This document shows positions 36,100 through 49,757 of a stretch of 64,000 bases of DNA, one piece after another. How positions within the stretch are numbered: the stretch's first letter is position 1; every line of letters begins with the position of its first letter. The stretch lies in NCBI GenBank assembly GCA_022605955.1, contig JAKCOZ010000003.1:49600179-49664178 (forward strand). The letters are read 5' to 3'. The DNA comes from Rallus limicola (Eukaryota > Chordata > Aves > Gruiformes > Rallidae). The translations under genes and the position numbers were made by a program. A model generated the notes under the pieces. That model was not told where the DNA came from. It saw nothing but the letters and a program-made list of their open reading frames with translations, and made no database searches.

Positions 36100-36565
36100 T
36101 GTATTGGGTTTGCATGGTAAGGTTTAGGTACCAAGGGGTACACAGGAGTGGCTAGTGTGAGAAGCTGCCCCTGTGTCTGACAGAGGAAATACCAACTGGC
36201 ACCAAGACATACAGGCTGCTGGACAAGGCTAATCCCATCAGTGGTTGCACTTCTGGGAAAACATATTTAAGAAAGAAAAAGAAAAAGAATAAAGAAAAAA
36301 AGGTAGCAATGGGTTTTGGATCCAGAGTACGAAGATGTGAGAGGAATGACTCTGCAGACACCCATGTCAGTGAAGAAGAATGGGGAGGAGGTACACCTGG
36401 CACCAAAGCAGACATTATCCTGTAGGCCCTGGAGACCATGGTAAGGTAGGCTGTAACTCTGGAGCCCATGGAGGTCCATGGTGGAGCTGATATCTACCTG
36501 TAACCCATGAAGGACTTCACGCTGGAGCAGGTGGAGGCACCCAAAGGCAGCTCTGCGAGCTGATC
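36100..36565 (+). mobile_element. LTR 5' portion, 3'-truncated
   Basis: It starts TGTATTGGGTTTGCATGGTA at 36100 and follows the same order of blocks as the 28569 LTR: tgtgtctgacagagg, ctggacaaggctaatccc, gactctgcagacacc, gaccatggtaaggtaggc and gctggagcaggtgg. It stops near 36565, so roughly the 3' half, including the poly-A signal, is missing. An A/G-rich expansion of aagaaa units sits at 36268-36302. Confidence 0.8.
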
Positions 36566-37938
36566 ACAGTTTTGATTTTCAACCTGAATAACTTCTATAG
36601 TAATTATGAGTTTTCTTCTGAAAAATCACTAGAAAACTAAATAAAAAATAACACTGGTAGACTAAAAACTCAGCTGCTTAACACAGTTAAGCACTAATAC
36701 CCAACATTTCAATGGCATCGTTGTTCTCTTTCTTTACTCTCACTCTGGTAACCTGGGTTTAAACTCTGCCATGAAATGGAAAGAAGATGCTGCATCGCTC
36801 TATTTCCATGGTAACAACCATCAGCAGGAGGAAGTTTGTACTTGGAAGGAAACACACGGACCTTTACTAGTCTGCCACAAGTATAGTTTCGTGGACTAAC
36901 AAAGTAATCAATTACATGAGTTGCTTAGGCCACCCACCCATCACCACACAAACAAAAAAAAAATAATAGAAAGAAGTAATTTCTTTTTATAGAGTCAAAT
37001 ATTTGGAAGAAAGACACAGATTTGATTGCAGCTTGGAAATAGGAACTACATGCCCTCTGGATCCTTATGAGAAGCAACTTCAGTCCTGGAGGCAATAGAT
37101 TATGGTAATATTTCTCTTTCATCTTCTCTCTATATGTCATTCTCATATTGCTCCATTTCACAATGACATTTTGGTAGATGAGTTCACATACATTTATGAA
37201 ACCCTCTATTTCTTTACTTTATTAAAAATTATTTGCTATGTATAGCAGAAATTTGTTCATCTGGCTTCTCAAATACAGTCCATTTGCAAATTTTCTTTTC
37301 ATCTCTTTCACATTCAGTATCGAATCAGCAGTGTTGTTTCAGCGTTAGAGGATTTTCTTTCTTTCTCTGCTTGTTAAGATGACTGGCTGTACTCCAGACT
37401 GCCTTTGAAAAGTATATTATTTTTATAAGACATTCTTTCCTGTTACTGGAACTGCGTAGTACTTTATAGACAAAAGACAAATGGCTAAGTTCATCCACCA
37501 AAATCATTGGAAGCACAAACCATTCCATTCTGTGTTGCTAGAGATTTATATCCAGAGAAGACAAGAAAAGTGGAGGTCATTTTATCTATACTTGCCCTCA
37601 AAAATTCAGTAAGAACAGTTTCCACTTTCTCAGAGGTTTATAGGAATTTATTTAGTTTTTAATAGAAACACAGAGAGACAAACATGTAACTATATATATC
37701 AAGGGCTCCTAAAGGGTTCTTCCAAAGTTTTGCCTAAACTTTGTTAGTGTTCTTAATTTATAGTGCAACAAATTAACTTAAATCCCATGAAATCTACCTT
37801 AAGTGTTAGAAATATTTTAAGTGACTGCAATCTGGTGGACTTCAAGCTGTTTAGTTTACATGATCAGAAGTGCAGGGGATACAAGGTGGAAGGAAAATGC
37901 ATCAAAGAAATGCTTGGCTGATTGGGAAGGTGGTTTTG
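36566..37938. other. Unique sequence between two LTRs
   Basis: No gene or repeat recognised. It is AT-rich with short chance ORFs. Confidence 0.5.
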
Positions 37939-38465
37939 TGTTGTGGTTTAACAGGGCAGGCAAGGTAAAACAACCACATAGCTATTCACTCGCTATGGCC
38001 CCAGGGCACAGGGGAGAGAATCAGCAAAAGATAGAACTAGTGGGTTGAGATAAAGACATTTTCATATGACAGAAAATAATAACAAAATAGTAATAACAAT
38101 AGTAAAAGACTATACAACACAGTGATGCACAGCACAATTGCTCACCACCCCCAGACCACAAATGTCCAGATAGTTCCTGAGACATGGTCTCAGTCCCCAT
38201 ACAGTTTAAATACTGAACATGACATCACCTGGTATAGAATATCCTTTTGGCCAGCTGGGGTTAGCTGTCCTGGTTATGTCCCCTCTCAGTGGCTTCTGCA
38301 CCCTGGGTCTTCTCACAGCCAGTATAAGAAGCCAAAAATTCCTTGACTTAGGGTAAACATTGCCTAGCAACAACAAAAACGTGTTATTGATCTTATTCTC
38401 ATCCTAATCCAAAACACAGCACTATACCTGCTACTAGGAGGAAAATCCCAGCTGAAAGCAGTGCA
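37939..38465 (-). mobile_element. Solo LTR, 527 bp, minus strand
   Basis: It starts TGTTGTGGTTTAAC at 37939 and ends GCAGTGCA at 38465. The flanks TTTTG (37934-37938) and TATTG (38466-38470) fit a 5-bp target duplication with one mutation. Read on the minus strand it begins TGCACTGCTTTCAGCTGGGA and carries the same ordered blocks as the LTRs at 34402 and 22103. It lies about 3 kb from the plus-strand copy at 34402 in inverted orientation. No retroviral coding sequence is nearby. Confidence 0.85.
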
Positions 38466-41010
38466 TATTGGAAGGGGAGTCATGACTTTTAGTGAGAAAT
38501 ACCCGTAGTGTCTAGTATATATCATCTTCAGGGTTAAAAGCAAAAGTTTGGCCTGTCTCTCATTGTGGTTCCTTCATATACTTCCACCTGCTCTGTGCTT
38601 CCTGAAGCCTGTCAAGAGAGGTTACTGCAGAAAGGAGAATACATTACATTTGTTTGGTTTCTACTGCAGTACATTGGGGTACAAGAGCTGCCCTAGCAGA
38701 AAGTCTGTGGAAAAGAAAGGTTGCACATCAACAACTCATTCCTAGGCAGGTTCCAGATGCATTTGACTTACTTTTGAATGTACAAAGTGGCTTGCACTTA
38801 GCTTTCTGCCCAGAATTTCTTTAGAGTAGAGTCACTGGAGACATGGCAGTCCTACCCTTTTTTTACATGTTTTTGAAACAGCAATCAATGATTCACAGGT
38901 AAAGGATAACCTAATTTTTATTTAGCTATCACAACCATGTAATGATTAGCTTCAAGAATGTAGCCTCCTTAATAAATTATTGTTATTTTTACAACCTCTG
39001 GTTTCTTCAGGTTTGGGGGTTTTAGTTGGGTTTTTTGTGGAGCTTTTTGTTGTTTGTTGGGTTTTTTTAAAGTTGCTATCATTAATAACTAAGTACCCAG
39101 CATGTACAGAGACACTTTTATAGTCAAAAGATTGGGATTTTCAAATGTGGCAGTTCTGTCTACAGGCTGCCTAAAACCATTGTCTAAACAAATTAAGTCT
39201 TTTGGGGTTGGCACTGTCAGCAATTATCCACAGAGCACGGGGCTGAAATGCTGAACACTGCTATAAATCTTCTTCCTATTTTAAAACTATTGGTGGGAGC
39301 TACTGAACAAGGACTCCCACTTATTTCAACATTGACATTTCTTACGGAAGAAATTGCAGCTGAAGAGGAGAGACAGAGACTGGTTAACTGTTTAAAGCGG
39401 TGGATCCTACAAACTCTCTTCTTTCTTAATGATTCTCAAAACAGGTGAGATTTTTCTCACTAATAATTTCCTTTTAGGCTTTGGTACTTGTTTAAAAAGG
39501 GCTGAGATTTCCAAGCTGACTCTTAAACTACCAATTCAAATTCTCTGATTTCCACAAGATTTGAGTATTCAAATCCCCTACACTCTTTAAAAGGGATGCC
39601 ATGGAAGTGAGAGTAATAGTAGTGCTGCAAAAAATACTCTTCTCATGTTTTTCTGCCATAGAATTGATAGTTGTTGTTGCTCTAAATAAATTGCCACCCA
39701 CAAGCTTTTAATTGTTTTGTTGTTGTTTCTGTAATACATTGTTGCTGTTCAAAAATATCTACCTACCTCAGCGTTGTTTATCCAGGCCAGGCTGACAATT
39801 TCAAGTTCCAGCCACGTCATTTACAAGGTACAACACCAGTTTCCTCTCTGCAATGAAAACAAAAGGACAAAACCCCCACTAAATGTGAGAAAAAAGCTCA
39901 CTCTTTTATTTAAAAAAATAAGTGTGGAAGTCTTCTGTTTAAGACAATAAATGGAAGCAAGGAAAGAGCTCCAGATCCCTGATGACATGAAATAGCTTGC
40001 AATGTTTTATGCAATTTTTTCTAAAGGATACTTATTTTATTTTTCTGTAATAGATCAAACACCTATTTTAAACTCTGGGTCGTTTACATTTGATTAAAAG
40101 TACAGCGCTCTTCTACAAAACAAAAAGCAAACCTACGTATGCCCAACGTGCACACGCATTATGAGCATTTTTCTCTTTGCCCCATCTTTTGCAGATTGTC
40201 AAATGTCTGTTTGTACTGGTAACATTTCTTCCTCCTTCTGAGAGGAAGACAGACCAAAGCAAGGGCTAGAGCACACCCCAAAGGCACAGCTCCAGCTTCC
40301 AAATGAGGAATTCACAACTGTCAGCTATAGGAGGAGTCTCTCTGAAGCACGTCCAGGGGGTTTATAGCAAATTACTGCTTGAAGCAGCTCTGTTGCTTCC
40401 TGCCAAAGTATAGAAAAACAGACTCTTACACACAACATTTAGGATAGGAAAAAAAAGGTGAAATTATGACACCAAGCGACGACATAGGATTACAAACTGA
40501 AGATCCAACTTCTAACATAGTCTAGATAAACCAAACTTGGTCTCTACTCCTTCCGGTTGTCTTTTTTGCAGCAAGGATGCAGGCAATTATGGCTGTCCTT
40601 CCCTCAGTTGGAGCAGTCCACATCACTACTACATTACCAAGGATGTTTCTAATTCACAGTACTAAGGCAAAAGAAACCATTATTCATTGGTACTTTTGCC
40701 AGAAATAATAGCTAAACCGTGTGACAGTTGAATTTGTGATTTTCTCCCCAGTACATCACTAGCTACAGCATCTGAAGAACAGTAGATCACTCTGGAGTTC
40801 TGTGTTTGGGGTTGCCCTAACATATTTATTTTCCCATAAATAACTTATCCACTGAAAACCAGACTCTAGAGAATGAAAACCCATTCAAATAAGTTAAACA
40901 GTTGAGACTTTCTTTTACCAAACATTTTTTCATTATAAAATGGTGTCTGTTTGGAAAATTACCAACCCTTATTTTTAATGATATTTCAATGTTGATATTA
41001 TATTTATTAC

Positions 41011-41055
41011 CCCAGAATCATTGAGGTTGGAGGGGAGCCCAGAATCCTATCACCT
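41011..41055 (-). mobile_element. Doubtful CR1 tail scrap
   Basis: The plus strand ccccagaatcattgaggttggagggg resembles the reversed 3' end of a CR1 for about 30 bases, then diverges. It may be chance. Confidence 0.3.
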
Positions 41056-44000
41056 CACTGACCAAAATGGAAAATCCTGTAGCAGCCATTCAGGCAGCTT
41101 CAAGTGCAGTGCTTATTCCTGTTATCCCATAAAATAAGCTATTTGCTGCAGAACCCTGAATAAACTAAAAACCATGTCCCAGAGATACCAAGCTCAGTCT
41201 GCAAGACAGAGCGGCTGCTTCATTGAAACAGAGCAATGGAGACATCCAATGGACCCTCATGTTTATTACAGCTGATTGTTTATTCTTATTATCATTACTT
41301 GTGCCCGTTCCACATCATATTTAACTGCTCCTTCTGATCAACCTTTCATCTTTAGTCACCACACACCCCACCTGTAGGCACTGCTCACCACATGAGAAAA
41401 TACTGGGATCCCTGATACCCTGTCATTGAGCTATCTCCCTTTCACTGCACCTTGGAGTTTCCACATTTCATAGCATGCTGTAAGGTCCATCCATACCAGA
41501 AAAAATGTACTTTCTTTCCAATTTGTTACATGGCATTTTTTTCTGATGTGACTGGGTTTTAGGATTTAGTTGCACCATGGCTTACTGGTTCCTCTTCTAA
41601 ATGCCATCTGCTACTGTTTTGCTCCAAACTGCTAGAGTTTTATTCATAGTTTTTTATTTTTTATTCTACTAATATGCTTTTTCTAGAAATAGGCAGATCA
41701 AACGTTTCCTTTGTATACTGAAACCTGATACATTTACTTCCTATGCCTGAATCCTTAATTGCAATTACAGGGCCTGGGATGGCTGCTACAGTGAACCCCA
41801 CCCCTCATGGGGAGGATTCCCCATGCTGTTTCCCACACCTAACTCCTGTTAGCCCTAGTGCAAATCCTGCACAAGGATTATGGACATGATGGACCCCCAA
41901 GATCAGCAATTTGAAAAAGCATTTCATGGTATTCTGAATGTAAGCACTGCATACGTGGAGGGACACAGAGTATATTGCTTTTTCACCTGTGAATTCCTCT
42001 GGAGAAGGCCAAAAAAAAGCAAAATAATTATCTTTATATTGCTCAATTAACACTCTCAGTGATTTCATTAACTTTAAAACAAGAAAATTTGGTTGTGGGA
42101 TATTGCTATATATAGGCACAACCTGTTACCAGATAATTTATTTTGTAAGGGTCCTCTAGCTGATGTGGGAACCTTGTTGGTTGAAAGATTTCAGATCTGA
42201 CCTCTTGTAAAATCTTTGCTTTGCACTGGGTTTCTTACATGTTTTGTTTTGGACGAATGTGCTGATGACTGAAAATTATTCACTTCAGGATTGCAGATGC
42301 AGTCAAATGCGACTCAGATACAGCAGCAGCTAACAGCTGGTGTGCAGAGCAGGGGAATGACTCCACTTATGTTTAACGCTGAGCGTACTTAGACACTGTA
42401 ACACACAGGTGGTCTGTGCTCTTGTGATGCCACGGTTTCACTTGTTAGATAGCACTGATGTTAACCTCAAAGAACATAAATCTTGGCACCGCTCCTCCCC
42501 CAAAAAAACTCACATTCTTGTGCTGTTAATGACTTATTGTTCCATTACTATATGATGGCAATATAAGGCGGCTTCCAGTCAGTTTCTGCTCCATCTCAGT
42601 TTAGGCAAAAATTCACAGAACCTCAAGGGGAAATGTTCACCTTTGTGGAGCCGGGCAGGGAGCAGAACTCTAGATGTGGCTTTTAATACTTGTTTCTCCA
42701 TTACCCTTTTACCCTGAGTAGGTCCCACTAGGCACATTATCTCATAACTTTTTTGAAGACCCAACCAGTGATTCAAAGAACTTCTAAAAATTTACAAGCA
42801 GAGCATGCAAAAAACCCAAAGGACGTACATATATCAAAACCAGAAAAATCCAGAAGAGAAAATGCATTTCCAGCAGTTTATATTTCCAAGTGAACTCCCA
42901 TGCTTTTCTACTCCTAATCAACATCACAGATTTCAAAAAATGCTGGACACAGACTCAAAAAACAGAAAAGCTATGTCTAGCATTGTTCTGCAAACAATGT
43001 ATTAAGCATTATTTAGTCTTTGTTGCAATATTGGCTGTAACAAAAGGGAGGAAAAACCTGCTGCCAGTAGAACTGGGGAGGCCCTATGGCTAGCCATTGT
43101 GACCAAGAGGTGATGCAACTGGTTCCACAGGGCAGTGATCTGTTCAAGTTGGAGGAAGCAACTAGCTCATTCCAGGCCACACTTCCACACTAAGCAGAGA
43201 AACTCAGTCACTCATCCCACACTCAGGAAACCTTGGGCACCTGATTGTGCCCAACACCTTTCCAGTTTAGCAATCCTTCTGCTTGGCTCACAGGAAACTT
43301 TCTGAACGTTTCTCGCCTTGTGCTGCATGGCACAAAGTTTCGAAGATACTGATTTATAGTAACTATTTGCATCACATGCCAATTTGAATACAGTCAGTAA
43401 ATTAACAGGCACCCGAAATTTTCAATTTCTTCCATAAGGATTTTTATTGTAAATTCACTTTGAAGTGGGAGCATGATTTTCAACTCAGATGCTGTAAGGC
43501 ACTACAGGCTTCTAATGCAAAGACCACGTGAATCTTAAACAAGCAGAGGAGAAAAAGACTCCCACCCAGCAAGACTGCTTTGCTGTTCACAGCACTCATA
43601 CAGAGTCAAGGTTGACCAGTAAAGTTAGCAGATCACAAGGCAATTATACCTCCTTCTAGCAGCAATAGAACAGCAATATCTTAGATCAGTAACAGTGAGC
43701 TACTTTTTCTTTCATAGTGAGGAGTGTGACTCACAGCACTTCTGAACCAAATTACCATCTTCCTAAACAACCAATAGCTTCAGTCAGCCACTGCAGTCTG
43801 CCCCAGGTCTCTGCTCTTTTTATTGCACTAAAGGGCACAAATATTGATGAGAGAAGGAGGTTCTTGAGTATGAGGAAGAAACTGGTTTTATGGCAATGTA
43901 ACTACACAGGTCCACAGCAGAGCTTCCACTCTCCTGCCCCGAAACAAAAATAAACATTTAAAAATAGTCACTATATACATTAGTATAAAGGGCATGAAAA

Positions 44001-47000
44001 TTAACTTTTGTATCACTTTGTATATAAAAAGTAGATGTAATGAAAAGGTATTGTTATTCTGGGATCTTTCTTCCACAACACAAGGTGGTATTACGGTAAC
44101 CATAGTAAACTCATATAATGGCACATAGTTGCAGTAGACAAAGCTTTGTTTACTTTTTCCTACAGAAAGAAAGGGCTCATAAAACACACAGATTTAACCA
44201 AATATCCCTGCTTCTCTGCTGTAACTACAGGAATGAAAAGCAAGGACTGCCTTGGTAGTATGTACCACTAGATTTCCATCAGTGCAAAAATACCGGGCTC
44301 CCAAGAGCATCATTTTTTTTCTCCCACCTTTCCACTCCCCTTATCTTTTCTTCTTCCTCTGTCCTTTTCATTATTGCCACTGCTTTTGTTCTATGGTCAC
44401 AAGAAATGATGTTTCATTACTGATGTTCTTATTTGCATCTGGGATTTATTAGCAGCATGAGCAACAGAGAAACAGCATGTAGGTTAGCAGTCAATTTCTG
44501 CAAAGAGATACAACTGAGTAGGACAGAATTTCATCTCAGGACCTGTCCCTTCACTCAAGGGAGCATCTCTAGAATTAACATACAGAACAGTGCTCCCTTC
44601 CCCACAGTTTGGTCAGATGGGAGCAGTCCAAAAATCCATCTCTTCATCACACTCCGCTTGCTGCCCACCAAGTGCTGCTCTCCTTACTGTTTGCCTTCTG
44701 CCTTGTTCTTTTCAATTTTTATGTCCCCTCACCTGTTCTACCTTAAAATTCTCCCTTTCTTTTTAACTGACAAACGATTTTTCAGCTTGCTTTCTTCTTG
44801 TGCTTACCTGCTGGCCTCTGGAAATTATAGCAAAATCCCCCAACCAAACAAGAGGAAAACAGCAGCCTGAGCACACAGCAGAAATGAATACAGCAGCCCC
44901 TAGGAGCCACAGGCATGAACTGAGGCAGAAACCAAAATGCAAGAGGAAAGGGGAAGGGAATTTGGCTACATTAAAAAATCTTTCTCAAAATGTGTTTTTT
45001 GGAAAACATGTTTTTTTTTGTCTGCTTATTAGTGGTGTTCAGGTTTAAAAAAATCCTCATTCTCCTATCCTAGAAGAAAGATAAACGTTTTTGAAAGACT
45101 TCTTTTGCCTTAGAGTGGCTACAAAACAAAAAGCTTTTTCGTATTAAAGATATTTATCAGGTATCACCAGCAGCATTTGAAGTACATTTGCATGAATATT
45201 AAATCTATTTATCTTAAATGGTTCTTCATGTATACAAGTATTTTTAATTTTAAATACAAATGGATTTTTTCTGTGATGTGTATACTGAGTGTGCATCTCC
45301 TGCATTTATTCAGTTCAGTAATAGGTAACCTTTTACCATGCTCGCCCTTACAGCATGGGTGATGATATGAAAAAAACATTACACTATTTCTGCTTCATGC
45401 TTCAATCCCAGGAAATTAGCCTGGCATCCCTGTCTTCTCTTGCCTTTCTGTGGTGCGTTCTTTTATTCAAGAGAGAATAAGGAACCTGGCTGACAAAGAA
45501 ACCAGTTCTTCACTTCCAAGACCTGTGTACACAGAGGTACAAGGAAATGCCTTTCTTCCTTTATTTTGGGAGGGAAGAAAAAAAAAAAAACAACCCAGAT
45601 TTCAAGGATATTTGTTTTCGTTCTTTAATTACTTGCTTTTCACATAATGGGACATCAGATAGATTCCTCCACTGAAAGCTCATAGTTGTACAACAGTATC
45701 ACTAAACTCACCACTCTAAGAGCTGAGGGAAAGACACCCAGGGTGGGCTTTCGGTTACTTACCTTACCCCAGCTACACTGGGCTCAAACAGCCCTGCCTT
45801 TCTGGCTGTCAGTATTAAACACCCAAGACACAAACCCCCCAACAACCCCTAGTAACGGGAAGGTTTGGGCTTAACCACGTATGATAGAATTAGAAGATTT
45901 TAAACAACGTTTAACCATGTTCAAAAACAGCAGCATACATAAATTTATATCAGCAAGGAGTAAGATCCAGATGACGTGGAACAATTTGTAAAGTCTTTTT
46001 CTATCCAGGGAAATATCTTGCTATGTAACCATACAGCCAGAAAAACCCTTTATGGTTTATGACTTTGCAGGCAGATTTACAGGGATGTTTCACATAGGAA
46101 CACTACAAAACTGGGATTCCTCATTTGCACTAGTGTTAGAATCGGGGCTCTAAGAGCTTTCTTGTGCTTTTTATTAAAGAACTGAGGTTAGGAGGAAATC
46201 TTCTTAGAAAGAAATGCGGGAAAAGAGGGAACAGACAAGCCTGCTGAGCTACTTACTTCAAAAGGGAGAGGTAACACATTTTCAAAGTGGTCAGAATACT
46301 TTCCTGTCTAGATCACTGTGAAGAGGGTGGTTTCTGTCAACTTGGATAGAGGTTTGTATATTCCATAGACTAGTTAATTTGGACTTTGCTGCAGCCAATA
46401 TTTAGGCAACATATGGAAAATAAAATATCACAGTGAATGCTCATTAATCTGGAATTATTTACAGTAGATTTAATAATGTTAATTATTCACTAGTTTAGAT
46501 AGACAGTGTTTCTAGCAGAACAAATCTTAGGGCAAAATCCCTGTAACAAAGCAATTTTGCTGCAAATTCTAGTCTCCTGCAAATACTTAATCACTTCAGT
46601 ATCTTTTACATAAATGCAAGTATCAGTATATCATACACAAAATAATTTAAATAGAAATTATTTCATGTGAAGGAGAAAAACACTGATTTATAGTGTTGGA
46701 AAGGTTGTGCTCTCAGTCTGCTCTCACTGAAGAAAATCTCAGATTTAGAACGTAAGCTTAATGAAGGCCAACGTAATCTCTTCATCAAGTAATTCCTTTT
46801 TTGGTCCCTGAAATAACAAGTATTTATTATTGGGCTCTATATCAAGACATGGAAATGTCAATTTTTTTTTTAATAGACATGTAGTCTTTGCAACTTCACT
46901 ACTGTACAGGAAACTAGACTTGATTGTTGACACGAGCCTGTGGGAATCTTTGAGACTTTTCAAAATGTGTACAAATACTGAGAAGTAAACTCTTCCCTAA

Positions 47001-49706
47001 ATAATCAAGATAGTTTTAGTCCCAAACACTAAGTGGTCCTAGGATTAGTTCTCTAATCCCAGGAGCAGGAGAGGAACAATTTCAGAAAGAGCCACTGTTA
47101 CAGAGTGCTCTATCTCATTGTGAAGACCAAACTGTACAAAGATTTTCACATGCAAACAACATCATTTGGATTTACTGTCCAATACATCACCACAGTGATC
47201 ACCAAATGCTCGTAAAACTCTTCCTCTATAATGAAATTGCACACCATTTTTGCTCAAGAAACTAAACATACCTTGCAGAACTAACTGTAAGTATCATGAT
47301 ACTGTGTCCATGGGACATCTGGTGTGAATTAGAAAAGGATTTTGTTTGAACTTGATAGTATTCTGCATTCACTGAAAAGCAGATTCCACTCTGGCAAAGG
47401 ACTCTGGGAGTCCCTTATAAATAATTCCTGTTGCAATATAAAAAATTACAGATTCACTATAAGCAGAAAATTAAAGCTGTTTGACTGAATTACATCTTTA
47501 AATACAAAATTCATGTTCTATTTTTTCACTATAATTAGTTTTGTGTTTTATCATTTGACTGAGAAGGATATTTTAAGATATTAAAATAAATGCAAAACAT
47601 GTTATTCACCAGTCGCTTTGCACAGCAAAATAAGAATTCAGAGTGAGCATGTGATAATTAGGTGCAATGTCTGTGTGCCTGTGTGATTCAATAAAGTACT
47701 TTTCTGAATTCTATTTATGTTAACAGTTTTGGAATTCTACGTATGTATCCAAGGACTCAACTATGGCATTTTGTATAATACAATAAAGGGAAACCATTCA
47801 ACTGAAGGAGGTTAGAAGTATCAAAAACTGCAATGTGACAACTGTCTAAATATGAATGAACCTTTCAGAAGAGGGAGCACTGGCCTTAACATGTCACCTC
47901 TGCGCTTCTTCAGAGATCAGCCCTGGGAGAGATCTCTGTTGGTGAGCTGTCACAGACATACAAATGGCATTTACTGAAGATGCACAGCTGGAACTCATTG
48001 AACTTGGTATAAAATGAAATTTCGCAATAGAATTTGCAAATTCAAGTCACTCTGGCAAGATTCAGAGCAGTTAAGTTGGTATCCTAGTAGGAGTTTAGTG
48101 TTCAAAGTACGTTTCAGAGTCCTCCACATAGGCACATGCAGCATTTAAGGTACTTTCCTGAACACAGGAGGCTATAAAGCAACATTTTGGATGTTAGATG
48201 AAGAAATGCATGTTTTCCAAAATCAGAAGAATGATCAGGCTATGATAGATACAGGGAAGCTGAAAGTCCTTCTTTTAAAAACTAAAGATTTGGTGATAAC
48301 TCAGCCAGCTATTCCTCAGCAATTTTTATTCTACTCAGTTTATATTTTCACTTCATAGAAATACAAATAAGCCCACATGGGAGGCAATCCATACATAATC
48401 CTGCTATTCAGGCTGTCAAAGAGTATATAGGGTTTTGCAATGATGCTCTGAATGTATCACATTTCAGAGCTTTCCAATGGTACAGTGCAAACATACCATG
48501 CAAAGTGAAGTTGTCCTCATTGGTGGAAAATCCAGTCCATGGCTGATTCTGTACCTGCTTCTCAGGATCCTTCCAGGACCACGTTCTGAGCCCACAGACA
48601 CATAGACACACACTGTTATACTTTCTCACTGCATCCACAGGGGTAGACTTCACTACATGGGTGGAGACATGGATGGTGTTTTAAAAGAGAGTGGATCTTT
48701 AAAGATTTGATTCAAACAATTAACAAGAATGAGGACAGGTTCTTCCTGGAGAGAAGTTTTTGTGATCATTGGAGAGCAACAAACTGGAAGGTGGCATCAA
48801 AAGGCATTAACATAGTGGCAAGATCATCCCCTGTCACAGACTGCAGGAGGGAAAGGGGTTATCTTTCAAAAAATGTGCTAAAATGAAGGAGTAAGCGTTA
48901 AACATTCCATCTCCTTGCCCACTAGAAGTTTATGTGTGGTGGTAAAGACAAGTACTGATGAATATTTAATATTACATCACCAATGAGATCAGAGGTAGTG
49001 TTGCAACCATGTCAAAGTCAGGTAGCTTGACTGAGCATGGAAGAAACTATCAACAGACAATGTACCAACATGTAAGAGCTGAGCCTTGGTTCAGAAATAA
49101 GAGTTATTGACTGAAAAAAAAATAATTCATTGTTTTCCTCATCCAAAAGCAAAGACAGACCAAAACTGGACAAGTATACAGTGGCACAGAGAACAACTCA
49201 GTATGGGGAAGTATTAAAGCATCATCATTTTGCTCAAGCAGATAAAGACTGTAAATCATATGGTCACCTACAGTAATTTGTTGTATGGCTGAATAATGAG
49301 TGAAGTTGAACAAAATGCTTCATGAGACCTTGTTCAGAGGTCACTATGCTTCTTCAGAAGCAGTGTGGCACAAGTGTATATACAGCAGATGCACAATATG
49401 TTCTTATTATTTATAATACTGATACTTTTGTATGAAGTTTTTTGCTCTGAGAACCAGAAAGCCACATGCAAACATAATGCAGTTTAGTACTAGAAGACTT
49501 GGAAAGGTACACAGTCTAGTGCAGCAGCATCACAAAGACTTTTATGATCTTTGCATAACCTGTCACATAGACAGCTATGTCATTCTCCTGCATAGTGGAT
49601 TATCAAAATTATTCCTATTGTCCATCATCTCTAAATGAAGAGTGTCACACTCTGGAGTTCATTGTGCCAAGTTGCTTCAAGCTGGTGCTGGTGCAACACA
49701 CAGAGC

Positions 49707-49757
49707 CATACAGGCTACAAGGGCATACAGACTGCAAGGGCATACAGACTACAAGGC
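49707..49757. repeat. Three tandem copies of a 17-bp unit
   Basis: Units CATACAGGCTACAAGGG, CATACAGACTGCAAGGG and CATACAGACTACAAGGC follow one another exactly, differing at one to three positions. It is a minisatellite-like array of 51 bp. Confidence 0.9.

Noticed and set aside
34402..38465. A single 4-kb provirus bounded by the two related LTRs
   Set aside because: The two LTRs are in opposite orientation and each has a different TSD, which excludes a simple provirus.
44433..44870. 145-codon plus-strand ORF, the longest outside repeats
   Set aside because: Pyrimidine-rich sequence giving runs of Ser, Leu, Phe and Pro, with no recognisable domain or clear splice context. A search against bird proteomes would settle it.
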